Below, piece by piece: positions 27,238 to 34,679 of a stretch of DNA of 64,000 bases (positions are counted from its first letter, which is position 1; every line of letters begins with the position of its first letter). A model generated the notes under the pieces. That model saw only the letters and a list, made by a program, of their open reading frames with translations, ran no database searches and was not told the DNA's origin. The stretch is from positions 62,001 through 126,000 of the forward strand of contig URUD01000002.1 in NCBI GenBank assembly GCA_900550935.1, in the 5' to 3' direction. The DNA is from an uncultured Roseburia sp. Its GTDB lineage: Bacteria > Bacillota > Clostridia > Lachnospirales > Lachnospiraceae. A program made the position numbers and the translations under genes.

Positions 27238-27284
27238 ATCTATTTTCCTCATTACTTTCTCTGAGTCTTATTTTTGTTTTGCAG

Positions 27285-27440
27285 TCTTCCTTTATACCGT
27301 ATTTGTTTTGCAGTTACCTGCATATTTGCCGGTATATCTCGCACAGGAAGGGGTGCGGAAGAGCATCCGCCGAATTTTCGATCACTCTTCTCCTCGTCAA
27401 CCAGAATTTCAAAGCAATCTGGTGCATGGCGCTTGTATGG
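27285..27440 (-). ncRNA. glmS ribozyme-riboswitch
   Basis: Reading the minus strand, the leader carries the hallmark elements in order: the self-cleavage site A/GCGCC (cleavage between 27433 and 27432), a P2 stem CCAGA/TTCTGG, TGGTTGACGAGGAGAAGAG, GATCGAA and TTCGGCGGATG, then a P4 stem (ATACCG/CGGTAT) with an inner TGCAG-GTAA-CTGCA hairpin. This RNA cleaves itself when glucosamine-6-phosphate binds, lowering glmS expression. The position directly before glmS agrees. The 3' boundary is approximate. Confidence 0.93.
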
Positions 27441-27462
27441 AGCTATCTGTCATACGTCTGGT

Positions 27463-27486
27463 AAAACCGCGTATCTGAAAATAGAA
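27463..27486. repeat. Long-range inverted repeat, copy B (upstream of the glmS ribozyme)
   Basis: This is the partner of the 25380-25403 segment, with core AAAACCGCGTATCTGA. It lies 30 bases upstream of the ribozyme cleavage site and inside the predicted glmS transcript. Ribozyme cleavage would therefore cut this arm off from the glmS message. Confidence 0.7.
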
Positions 27487-27518
27487 TCGATATTTTGTTT
27501 TCAATGTTCAACGTGTTT

Positions 27519-27547
27519 ACTATACTATGATATGTGAAAAAAGTCTA
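27519..27547 (-). promoter_or_regulatory. Probable glmS promoter
   Basis: On the minus strand TAGACT (27542-27547) and TATAGT (27519-27524) are 17 bases apart. It lies about 80 bases upstream of the ribozyme cleavage site, so the transcript would include copy B of the inverted repeat. Confidence 0.55.
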
Positions 27548-27571
27548 GCAGTTCCTTGTCAAAATGCACCA

Positions 27572-28666
27572 CTAATTGACCATATCCAGCACATCCATTG
27601 CATTTTCCTGTGTTACTTTAAGGTAATGGCATCCGATGAAGCAATCATTTTCTTCTCCGGTCAGATAGCGGATTGCCGCATCCACTGCATTGTGTGACTG
27701 GGAAAAGTAGTCATTAAAAACCGTTCCTGTCAGTTTGCCTAAGATCACATCTTCCACTGCCTCCGGCAAGGCATCCACACCAACAAGATAGATATCCTCT
27801 CCCGGGATCCTGCCCGATTCTTCGATTGCTTTTATTGCGCCAAGCGCCATCGCGTCATTATTACTTAAGATGACCTCCACATCATCCCCATAAGTTTCGA
27901 GTGCCTGTATGGTCAGATCATATCCCTTTTCTTTTGACCACTCGCCACTTTCCTGCATCAGGCAGTTTAGGGAATATCCGGCATTTCTTAGAGTCTTTAC
28001 AGAATATTTAGTCCGATATTCTGTATCAGCATGTCCCATGGTTCCTTCTAACATAATGTAATCAATCTGTCCGTTATGATTTTTATCCAGAGTATCAGAT
28101 CCAAGATCCGCTATCATTTCCCCCTGATAACGTCCTGCCTCATAGAGATCCGTACCGCAATAGGTAACCCTCCACCCGTTCTGCTTCCAACGGCGCTGTT
28201 CACTTTGTGCCGGTGCACTGTTGATATAAATCAACGGTATGTCTGCTGCAACTGCCAGATCCGTAATAACGTCTGCCTGTGTTGCATCCACCGGATTGAT
28301 GATCAGAAGATCTGTCCCCTGTCTGATAAAGGTATTGACCTGATCCAACTGTCTGTCAAAATCATTCCGCGCATCTACCATATTGATATTTTCTTTCTGA
28401 AATCCCTGATTCACCAGATAACTTTCCAGTTCTCTGCGGAACATATTCATAAAATTATCATCATATCGGAAAATACTGATGCCGATCTTCTTATCTGCAA
28501 GGGCATCTTCCTCGGTGACAGAGACCTGCTCTGTTTCTTCCTGTCTCACTTCCTCCTGATGCTCTGTAGCGATCACCGGCTCCTCTGCTGTAGTTACCTT
28601 TGTGCCACATCCTGTCAGACACAACAGGGCAGACAATACCACTGCCATTTTTAAACCACGCTTCAT
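27572..28666 (-). CDS. Orphan galactose/glucose-binding (MglB-like) lipoprotein
   Basis: The 364-residue protein has a lipoprotein signal (MAVVLSALLCLTGCG, lipidated Cys near residue 20), a Glu-rich linker, and a periplasmic-binding-protein type I fold. It includes DLLIINPVDATQADVI, a Ca-binding-loop-like DKNHNGQIDY and EVILSNNDAMALGAIKAIEE. MglB-like proteins bind hexoses and pass them to an ABC importer or a chemoreceptor. No mglA or mglC lies beside it, so it may act as a sensor or use distant partners. GAGGG precedes the ATG. Confidence 0.85.
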   Translation of the reverse strand: MKRGLKMAVVLSALLCLTGCGTKVTTAEEPVIATEHQEEVRQEETEQVSVTEEDALADKKIGISIFRYDDNFMNMFRRELESYLVNQGFQKENINMVDARNDFDRQLDQVNTFIRQGTDLLIINPVDATQADVITDLAVAADIPLIYINSAPAQSEQRRWKQNGWRVTYCGTDLYEAGRYQGEMIADLGSDTLDKNHNGQIDYIMLEGTMGHADTEYRTKYSVKTLRNAGYSLNCLMQESGEWSKEKGYDLTIQALETYGDDVEVILSNNDAMALGAIKAIEESGRIPGEDIYLVGVDALPEAVEDVILGKLTGTVFNDYFSQSHNAVDAAIRYLTGEENDCFIGCHYLKVTQENAMDVLDMVN

Positions 28667-28697
28667 TTTTATCCCTCATTTATCATTTCTTATACAA

Positions 28698-28729
28698 CAA
28701 AAACCGGTGCTGAAATAATTCAGCACCGG
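28698..28729 (-). terminator. Terminator after ilvE
   Basis: CCGGTGCTGAA pairs perfectly with TTCAGCACCGG around a 4-base loop, with five T residues following on the minus strand. It lies 27 bp past the ilvE stop. Confidence 0.92.
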
Positions 28730-28755
28730 AGTCTCTCAGCTCTTCCTATTATAAG

Positions 28756-29820
28756 TTATTTTACTTCAACCGTCCAGTTATATTTATCTGGTAATTTACC
28801 CCACTGGATACCGGTTAAGGTGTCATATAATTTCTGTGTCAGTTCACCAATCTTGAAGTCATTGATCGTTACCACATCATCTTTGTAACGAAGCTCGCCT
28901 ACCGGGGAAATAACAGCTGCAGTACCTGTTCCGAATACTTCCTCTAATGTACCATCATGTCCTGCCTTCATCAGATCGTCAACAGAAAGTCTTGTCTCGT
29001 TTACTTTGTACCCCCAGTCTCTTAACAGATGGATCATGGAATCTCTGGTCACACCCGGAAGTACAGTTCCCTCGATCGGTGCGGTATAGATTTCACCTGC
29101 GATCTTGAACATAATGTTCATGGTTCCAACTTCCTCAACATATTTACGATGTTCTCCGTCTAACCATAATACCTGGGAATATCCCATCTTCTCTGCTTTT
29201 ACCTGGCCTAAGATAGAACCTGCGTAGTTACCACCGCATTTTGTAAATCCGGTACCACCTTTAACCGCACGTACTAACTCATCTTCTACTAAAATCTTAA
29301 CCGGGTTGATACCCTCTGCATAATAAGCTCCAACCGGGCAGCAGATGATCATGAATTTATAGGCAGATGCCATATGTACGCCCAGTGCTGCTTCTGTTGC
29401 AAACATGAACGGACGGATGTAAAGGGATGTCTCCGGCTCGGATGGTACCCAGTCCTCTTCCACTTTAACCAGGGCCTTTACTGCCTCGACAAACATATCT
29501 ACCGGGAATTCCGGCATACAAAGTCTTGCATTTGAATTGATCATTCTCTTTGCATTCATCTCAGGACGGAACAGCTGGATCTTGCCCTCTGCTGTACGGT
29601 ATGCTTTCATACCTTCGAATGTCTCCTGTGCATAATGAAGTGTCACGCAGGAAGGCTCAAGCTCGATTGGTCCTTCCGGAACAATTCTTGCATCTTTCCA
29701 GCCATCTTCCCTGGTCCAATCCATCACAAACATATAGTCTGTCATGTATTTTCCAAAGCCAAGATGCTTCTGATCTGGTTTCTCTTTTAATACGTCTCTT
29801 TTCACAAATCTGATATCCAT
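28756..29820 (-). CDS. ilvE: Branched-chain amino acid aminotransferase
   Basis: The 354-residue fold-type IV PLP enzyme transfers amino groups between glutamate and the keto acids of Val, Leu and Ile. Visible marks are LHYAQETFEGMKAYRT, KCGGNYAGSILGQVKAEKMG, EVGTMNIMF and FGTGTAAVISPVGELRY. The long BCAT_beta-type N-terminus (LGFGKYMTDYMFVMDW) is typical of Firmicute IlvE. A strong promoter lies 40 bp upstream and AGGAGG before the ATG. The short leader leaves no room for a T-box. Confidence 0.96.
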   Translation of the reverse strand: MDIRFVKRDVLKEKPDQKHLGFGKYMTDYMFVMDWTREDGWKDARIVPEGPIELEPSCVTLHYAQETFEGMKAYRTAEGKIQLFRPEMNAKRMINSNARLCMPEFPVDMFVEAVKALVKVEEDWVPSEPETSLYIRPFMFATEAALGVHMASAYKFMIICCPVGAYYAEGINPVKILVEDELVRAVKGGTGFTKCGGNYAGSILGQVKAEKMGYSQVLWLDGEHRKYVEEVGTMNIMFKIAGEIYTAPIEGTVLPGVTRDSMIHLLRDWGYKVNETRLSVDDLMKAGHDGTLEEVFGTGTAAVISPVGELRYKDDVVTINDFKIGELTQKLYDTLTGIQWGKLPDKYNWTVEVK

Positions 29821-29859
29821 AACGCTTTCCTCCGCATCTGTTATTTTTTACTGAACCCC

Positions 29860-29888
29860 ATTATGATACTTTCTTTTTTGGGTGTCAA
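29860..29888 (-). promoter_or_regulatory. ilvE promoter
   Basis: On the minus strand TTGACA (29883-29888) and CATAAT (29860-29865) are 17 bases apart. Confidence 0.75.
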
Positions 29889-29975
29889 GATTATTCCTAT
29901 CGCTTATAAGGCACATTCCTTATAGTTATATATTTCTCATTGGTCTATAAGAAAATGTTATATTTCTTCTTTTTC

Positions 29976-30004
29976 TTGTTATTTTTTGTAACGAATACTA
30001 TAAT
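29976..30004 (+). promoter_or_regulatory. Promoter of the flavin reductase-like gene
   Basis: TTGTTA (29976-29981) and TATAAT (29999-30004) are 17 bases apart, 41 bp before the ATG. Confidence 0.75.
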
Positions 30005-30045
30005 ATAGGAAATAAGAAGTTTTTTTCATATAAAGGAGATTCTAT

Positions 30046-30552
30046 ATGCACACATTTCAACCAATCCCAATGGAATCATTAGAGTTTAATCCCTTTACCA
30101 AGATTGGAAAGGACTGGGCATTAGTAACCGCAGGAACGAAACTGAAATCCAACGCAATGACCGTAAGCTGGGGTGGAATCGGTGTTCTCTGGGGAAAAAA
30201 TGTTGCTTTTATTTTTATCCGTGATTCCAGATATACCAAAGAGTTATTAGATGCCGGCGAATTCTTCTCCATCTCATTTTTAGGAGGATCTTATCGGGAA
30301 GCCTTAAATTACTGTGGTTCCCACTCCGGCCGCAAAGAAGATAAGATCAAAAATGCCGGTTTAAATGTGGCATTCCGCCACAGCATCCCTTACATCGACG
30401 AAGGAAATTTTGTCCTGCTCTGCAAAAAAATGGCAGCAACAAAGATTACCGAAGATTCTTTCCTGGTTTCTGAGTTAAAGGACAAATGGTATGCAGACGG
30501 CGATATGCACACCATGTATGTTGCTGAGATCATTGATGTGATGGCACGTTAG
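30046..30552 (+). CDS. Flavin reductase-like FMN-binding split-barrel protein
   Basis: The 168-residue protein resembles the flavin reductase-like domain family (FlaRed). It has WALVTAGTKLKSNAMTVSWG at the FMN-phosphate-binding region, FIFIRDSRYTKELLDAGEFF, and SISFLGGSYREALNYCGSHS with the family's Cys-Gly pattern. Members bind FMN and reduce flavins or act as small redox proteins. The substrate is unknown. AAAGGAG lies before the ATG, and the gene stands alone between a promoter and a bidirectional terminator. Confidence 0.88.
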   Translation: MHTFQPIPMESLEFNPFTKIGKDWALVTAGTKLKSNAMTVSWGGIGVLWGKNVAFIFIRDSRYTKELLDAGEFFSISFLGGSYREALNYCGSHSGRKEDKIKNAGLNVAFRHSIPYIDEGNFVLLCKKMAATKITEDSFLVSELKDKWYADGDMHTMYVAEIIDVMAR

Positions 30553-30595
30553 TTTTTCTGCCACCATTTTCATGTGATATGATGTTTTCAAAAAC

Positions 30596-30638
30596 AAAAA
30601 TCCGGGAGTCTTTCACAGAAAAGGCTTCCGGATTTTTT
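30596..30638. terminator. Bidirectional terminator
   Basis: AAAAATCCGGGAG on the left pairs with CTTCCGGATTTTT on the right with minor mismatches. It serves the flavin reductase gene from the left and the histidine phosphatase gene from the right. Confidence 0.85.
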
Positions 30639-31180
30639 TACTTAAACTCATAACAGCGGATCTCACAGTTTTTGATCCCAAACCGCGCAAATTCTTCATT
30701 TCCCATATCATAAAAATAGGAATTAACGATCCTTGCGATCCCGTTATGTGCGACCAGCAGATAGGTCTTTTCCTCTGACTCCTGCCTGATCTCATCCAAC
30801 AGATTATAAATTCTCTGTGCTAAATGCAGCATCGTCTCGCCACTTTCAAAATGATCGATAAAGTGTGTCTTTGCCACCTGAAATTCTGCTCCGTCTCTCG
30901 GAGTCGATTCGTATTTTCCAAAATTCTGTTCCTTTAAGCGTTCCTCCATCCGCCTTTGGATGCCGGTCTCTTCGGAAATATAGCGCGCCGTTTCCGCCGC
31001 ACGGATCAGTGGGGAATATAAGATCTCGTCAATGACAAGCCCCTGCTCTTTTATCTTTTTTCCGAGTTCTCTCGCCTGCTCGCACCCCAGTTCGGTCAGT
31101 GCGATATCCGTTGCACCACATATCTTATTTTCCACATTCCAGATGGTCTGTCCATGTCTGGTAAAATAAACGCGTCCCAT
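30638..31180 (-). CDS. Histidine phosphatase family protein
   Basis: The 180-residue protein has the phosphoglycerate-mutase-like catalytic start VYFTRHGQTIWNVENKICG (phospho-His in RHG) and the second His in LLVAHNGIARIVNSYFY. Such proteins dephosphorylate small metabolites; the substrate is not known. The ATG at 31180 is chosen for its AAGGAGG site; a longer frame would add six residues. Confidence 0.92.
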   Translation of the reverse strand: MGRVYFTRHGQTIWNVENKICGATDIALTELGCEQARELGKKIKEQGLVIDEILYSPLIRAAETARYISEETGIQRRMEERLKEQNFGKYESTPRDGAEFQVAKTHFIDHFESGETMLHLAQRIYNLLDEIRQESEEKTYLLVAHNGIARIVNSYFYDMGNEEFARFGIKNCEIRCYEFK

Positions 31181-31210
31181 GAAAACCTCCTTATCCAAAT
31201 CAATGGTTTC

Positions 31211-31239
31211 ATTATAACACAGTTTTCTCTCTTTTCGAA
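31211..31239 (-). promoter_or_regulatory. Promoter of the histidine phosphatase gene
   Basis: On the minus strand TTCGAA (31234-31239) and TATAAT (31211-31216) are 17 bases apart. It diverges from the two-component operon promoter. Confidence 0.55.
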
Positions 31240-31247
31240 AATCATTT

Positions 31248-31286
31248 CCCGTTTCACTGGCAAGTTGCCCCGTTTCATGCTATAAC
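31248..31286 (+). promoter_or_regulatory. Direct-repeat LytTR operator and promoter of the two-component operon
   Basis: CCCGTTTCA occurs at 31248-31256 and 31269-31277, exactly 21 bp apart, which is the spacing of LytTR (AgrA-like) binding sites. The repeats flank a weak -35 (CTGGCA, 31257-31262), and TATAAC (31281-31286) follows the second one. This position fits autoregulation, more likely repression than activation. Confidence 0.65.
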
Positions 31287-31323
31287 TAAACTGATCTACC
31301 AATACATAAAGGATGGCTAAAAC

Positions 31324-32022
31324 ATGAACTATAACATTTCCATCTGTGATGATTCTGCCGCAGACCGCGGATATCTCACAGATTTAGTCCAGACATGGGC
31401 AAAAAAAACAGAACATACCGTGCAGGTTTTCCCTTTTGTTTCGGCAGAAGACTTTCTGTTCCACTATGCAGAAAAAAGCAGCTACGACATTCTGCTTCTC
31501 GATATCGAAATGGGTGCCATGGATGGTGTCATAATGGCAAAAAAGCTGCGACAGAAAAATGACAACGTTCAGATCATTTTTGTGACCGGCTACTCCGATT
31601 ACATTGCAGAAGGCTATGAAGTTGCCGCGCTTCACTATTTAATGAAGCCAATCAAAGAAGATAAATTATATTCGGTCCTTGACCGCGCTATAGAAAAGCT
31701 CTCAAAAAACGAAAAAATGCTGACCTTTGAGCAGCATGGGGAACTGTTTCGCGTTCCCATCTATCAGATCCGTTATGCTGATGTATTTGGCAATTATGTT
31801 ACCATTCACGCCACAGAAGATCTGACACTGAAGATGACACTTGGCAGTCTGGAAAAAGAACTGGATTCCCGTTTTCTTCGCATCGGACGGTCTGTCATCG
31901 TCAATCTGTCCCAGATCTCCCGTGTGACAAGAACCGAGATCCGCCTGTCCGACGGCTCATCCATCCCGCTTCCCAGAGGGGCTTACGAAAATGTCAACCG
32001 GGCGATCATCAATATGAAGTGA
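31324..32022 (+). CDS. LytTR-family response regulator
   Basis: The 232-residue protein has an N-terminal receiver domain (ISICDDSAADRGYLTDLVQ; phospho-Asp in YDILLLDIEMGAMDG; later LHYLMKPIKEDKLY) and a C-terminal LytTR DNA-binding domain (about 130-232, with IRYADVFGNYVTIHA, RIGRSVIVNLSQISRV and PLPRGAYENVNRAII). LytTR proteins bind paired direct repeats and control peptide, bacteriocin or virulence genes. AAGGATGG precedes the ATG. It is followed by the sensor kinase gene and then two ABC exporter genes. Matching 21-bp direct repeats occur before this gene and before the exporters. Confidence 0.93.
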   Translation: MNYNISICDDSAADRGYLTDLVQTWAKKTEHTVQVFPFVSAEDFLFHYAEKSSYDILLLDIEMGAMDGVIMAKKLRQKNDNVQIIFVTGYSDYIAEGYEVAALHYLMKPIKEDKLYSVLDRAIEKLSKNEKMLTFEQHGELFRVPIYQIRYADVFGNYVTIHATEDLTLKMTLGSLEKELDSRFLRIGRSVIVNLSQISRVTRTEIRLSDGSSIPLPRGAYENVNRAIINMK

Positions 32023-32067
32023 AATGCTTCCGCACAAATTTAAAGAGAAACAGGAATGGAGATCCAT

Positions 32068-32730
32068 ATGAAATTTCTTTCCAGAAAAATAGACAAACAG
32101 CTTGCCTCCTACCAGCAGGAACTCATAGAGACACATTATCAGGAAGTCGACAACATGTATCAGCAGATGCGAGGCTGGCGGCATGACTACCGCAATCACA
32201 TCCAGACCATGAAAGCCTATGCAGCATCTGGAGACTGGAATGCCATCAGACAGTATCTGGATCTGTTAGATGAGGACTTAACGACCGTCGATACCGTCAT
32301 CAAAACCGGAAATCCGATGACGGATGCCATCTTAAATTCCAAGATATCACTGGCAAAATCCAAAAACATCCCGGTCGTTGCAGATGCGCATATCCCGCTA
32401 AAGCTCCGATCCTCTGAGCTTGACCTGTGCTGTATCATCGGAAACCTGTTTGACAATGCGATTGAAGCCAGTCTGAAGCTGCCGGAGAAAGAACGCATGA
32501 TCCGCGTATATATGGATATGAAAAACACTCAGCTCTACATCTCTTTTACCAATTTTACTGCCCAGGGGAAGTTAAAAAAACAGGGGAATCTCTTCCGCAG
32601 TACCAAAGGAGAAGGACATGGTTTTGGTCTGGTACGCATTGATGCCATCGTAGAACGCCTGGATGGCTATATCAGCCGCAACAGCGAAGAAGGCGCGTTT
32701 ACAACCGAGATCCTGCTTCCCCAGATTTAA
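32068..32730 (+). CDS. GHKL histidine kinase lacking a membrane sensor domain
   Basis: This 220-residue kinase starts with a short coiled-coil helix, then the HPK10-type phospho-acceptor block MRGWRHDYRNHIQTMKAYA (His near residue 39), and an ATPase domain with IIGNLFDNAIEASLKLPE (N box) and GHGFGLVRIDAIVERLDG (G box). Related AgrC-like kinases have five to seven membrane helices before this core; here none is visible. It must sense through another protein or an intracellular signal, or be an ancillary kinase. The ATG at 32068 has GGAG six bases upstream; an ATG four codons earlier is also in frame. Confidence 0.88.
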   Translation: MKFLSRKIDKQLASYQQELIETHYQEVDNMYQQMRGWRHDYRNHIQTMKAYAASGDWNAIRQYLDLLDEDLTTVDTVIKTGNPMTDAILNSKISLAKSKNIPVVADAHIPLKLRSSELDLCCIIGNLFDNAIEASLKLPEKERMIRVYMDMKNTQLYISFTNFTAQGKLKKQGNLFRSTKGEGHGFGLVRIDAIVERLDGYISRNSEEGAFTTEILLPQI

Positions 32731-32734
32731 TCTG

Positions 32735-32796
32735 CAATTCATCCCCAGACTAAGACAATTCATCCCCAGGCTGCCACGGGGATGATTTTTTATAAT
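32735..32796 (+). promoter_or_regulatory. Direct-repeat LytTR operator and promoter of the ABC exporter operon
   Basis: CAATTCATCCCCAG occurs at 32735-32748 and 32756-32769, exactly 21 bp apart. A -10 TATAAT lies at 32791-32796, and the second repeat ends over the -35 position, the usual layout for LytTR activation. The half-site CRWTTCAY is shared with the repeats upstream of the response-regulator gene. Confidence 0.68.
32760..32791 (+). terminator. Terminator of the two-component operon overlapping the ABC operator
   Basis: TCATCCCC pairs with GGGGATGA around a 10-base loop and is followed by six T residues. The left arm is the second LytTR repeat, so a single element both ends one transcript and may control the next. 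Confidence 0.75.
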
Positions 32797-32825
32797 ATAG
32801 TACCATCAGAAAGGATGGTGTTTCT

Positions 32826-34679
32826 GTGAAAAAAGAAAATTCAAAAAAACAAAAGAATATCATCACTCAAAGTGTATGGTTTATGGTAAAACTTGCATGG
32901 ACGACTGCCGAAAAAAAGGTGCTGATCCTCGGCTTTCTTTCTGCAGTGCTTGCCGTCTCCTTAAACCTTCTGAATTTATATGTCCTGCCTGTCATTTTAG
33001 CTGCAGTCGAAAGGCATGCTCCCATTGCGGAACTGTCTGCCATCATTCTGACCAGTATCCTTGGCATGATGTTTCTGTCCGCCGCATCCATGTATGTGGA
33101 TACCAATCTCTTATTCGGCAGGGTCACGGTCCGCTCTGAGATTGTTACACTGCTGAACCAGAAAGCAAATACCACTTCCTACTCTAATCTGGATGACGAG
33201 CGGTTTCAGACACTTTTCACCAAGGCAAATGAATGTGTTTACTCAAACTCCTCCCCCGGGGAAGCCATCTGGAAAACATTGACCGAACTGACCAAAAATC
33301 TGATCGGGTTTGCCATCTATGTCAGCCTGCTTACCACGATAGAACCTCTCCTGTTCCTCTCGGTCCTGTTGACAACAGGCATCAGCTATTTTATCGGAAA
33401 CCGGTTAAACAGCTATGGCTACCGTCACCGCGATGAAGAAGCCAAATATGAAAAACACATGAATTATTTCTCCAATTGTGCCAAAGATCTTGGTGCTGCC
33501 AAAGACATCCGCATTTTCGGCATGCGCCCCTGGCTTGAGTCATTATATGACAAAGCAATGGAAGCTTACACGGCATTCCACCAGAAAGCAGAAAGTGTCT
33601 ATATCTGGGCAAAAATTGCAGACCTTATCCTTACCTTTCTGCGCAACGCACTTGCCTACGCCTTTCTCATTCACGAAGTACTGATAAATGGGCTTGGGAT
33701 CGCAGAGTTTCTTTTATTTTTCAATGCCGTAAGCGGATTTACCGAATGGGTAACGGGAATCCTTACAAACTGCAACACACTCTATAAACAATCCCTTGAT
33801 CTGTCCAGCATTTTGGAGTTTCTGCATTATCCGGAGCCATTCCGGTTCCAGGATGGGAAATCTTTAAAACCGGATTCCGGCATGACCTACGAGATCCGGT
33901 TGGAACATGTCTCGTTCCGTTATCCGGGTGCCGATAAAAATACCCTGACTGATATTGATCTGACACTGCATCCCGGCGAAAAGCTTGCCATCGTAGGCTC
34001 CAATGGTGCCGGTAAAACAACTCTGGTCAAATTGATCTGTGGTTTTCTTGACCCAACCAAAGGACGTGTACTGTTAAACGGGATCGATATCCGGGAATTT
34101 AACCGTTCCGACTACTACACAATGTTTTCTGCGATTTTTCAAGATTTTTCCCTGCTTGCCGGCACTGTTGCAGCTAATGTTGCCCAGACCGAAGAACACA
34201 TTGATTTTGACCGTGTAAAAAACTGTATCGAAAAAGCCGGACTCCGTACCAAAATCGAGAGTCTGCCAAACAGCTATGAAACCTGCTTAAACCGTGAAGT
34301 ATATGAAGATGCCATATTGCTTTCGGGTGGTGAAACACAGCGGCTGATGCTCGCACGCGCTCTCTATAAAGATGCTCCGTTTATCGTACTTGATGAACCG
34401 ACTGCAGCATTAGATCCGATCGCTGAATCCGAGCTGTATCAGAAATACAACGATATCACAAATGGCAGATCTTCTGTTTATATCTCGCACCGCCTCGCTT
34501 CTACCCGCTTCTGCGACCGTATTCTTCTGCTCGATCAGGCAAAGATCAGGGAAGAGGGCACACATGCAGAGCTGATGGCGCGTGGCGGCAGTTACGCAAA
34601 TCTCTATGAAGTACAAAGCAAATATTACAGGGAAGGAGTATCCGAACATGAAGAACAACCAGCAAACGCCCTGGCGTGA
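32826..34679 (+). CDS. ABC exporter, fused membrane and ATPase domains (first subunit)
   Basis: The 617-residue half-transporter has six membrane segments in the first 320 residues and a nucleotide-binding domain from about 360: Walker A IVGSNGAGKTTLVKLICG, signature LLSGGETQRLMLARAL, Walker B FIVLDEPTAALDP and the H-loop YISHRLAS. There is no peptidase C39 domain, so it does not process leader peptides itself. The start is a GTG with GGATGG upstream. It overlaps the next exporter gene by 32 bp, and the pair would form a heterodimer exporting a peptide, lipid or drug. Control by the neighbouring LytTR system is likely. Confidence 0.92.
   Translation: MKKENSKKQKNIITQSVWFMVKLAWTTAEKKVLILGFLSAVLAVSLNLLNLYVLPVILAAVERHAPIAELSAIILTSILGMMFLSAASMYVDTNLLFGRVTVRSEIVTLLNQKANTTSYSNLDDERFQTLFTKANECVYSNSSPGEAIWKTLTELTKNLIGFAIYVSLLTTIEPLLFLSVLLTTGISYFIGNRLNSYGYRHRDEEAKYEKHMNYFSNCAKDLGAAKDIRIFGMRPWLESLYDKAMEAYTAFHQKAESVYIWAKIADLILTFLRNALAYAFLIHEVLINGLGIAEFLLFFNAVSGFTEWVTGILTNCNTLYKQSLDLSSILEFLHYPEPFRFQDGKSLKPDSGMTYEIRLEHVSFRYPGADKNTLTDIDLTLHPGEKLAIVGSNGAGKTTLVKLICGFLDPTKGRVLLNGIDIREFNRSDYYTMFSAIFQDFSLLAGTVAANVAQTEEHIDFDRVKNCIEKAGLRTKIESLPNSYETCLNREVYEDAILLSGGETQRLMLARALYKDAPFIVLDEPTAALDPIAESELYQKYNDITNGRSSVYISHRLASTRFCDRILLLDQAKIREEGTHAELMARGGSYANLYEVQSKYYREGVSEHEEQPANALA

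Noticed and set aside
27274..27537. Rightward 87-residue frame upstream of glmS
   Set aside because: It is the antisense of the glmS ribozyme, whose structure explains the sequence.
29970..29995. Rex-like inverted repeat (TTGTTA and TAACGA) before the flavin reductase gene
   Set aside because: The half-site spacing does not fit the Rex consensus and one arm has a mismatch. The TTGTTA is better read as a -35 element.
31384..31635. Small leftward frame inside the response regulator as a candidate signal peptide
   Set aside because: It is antisense to the receiver domain and has no leader or processing site.
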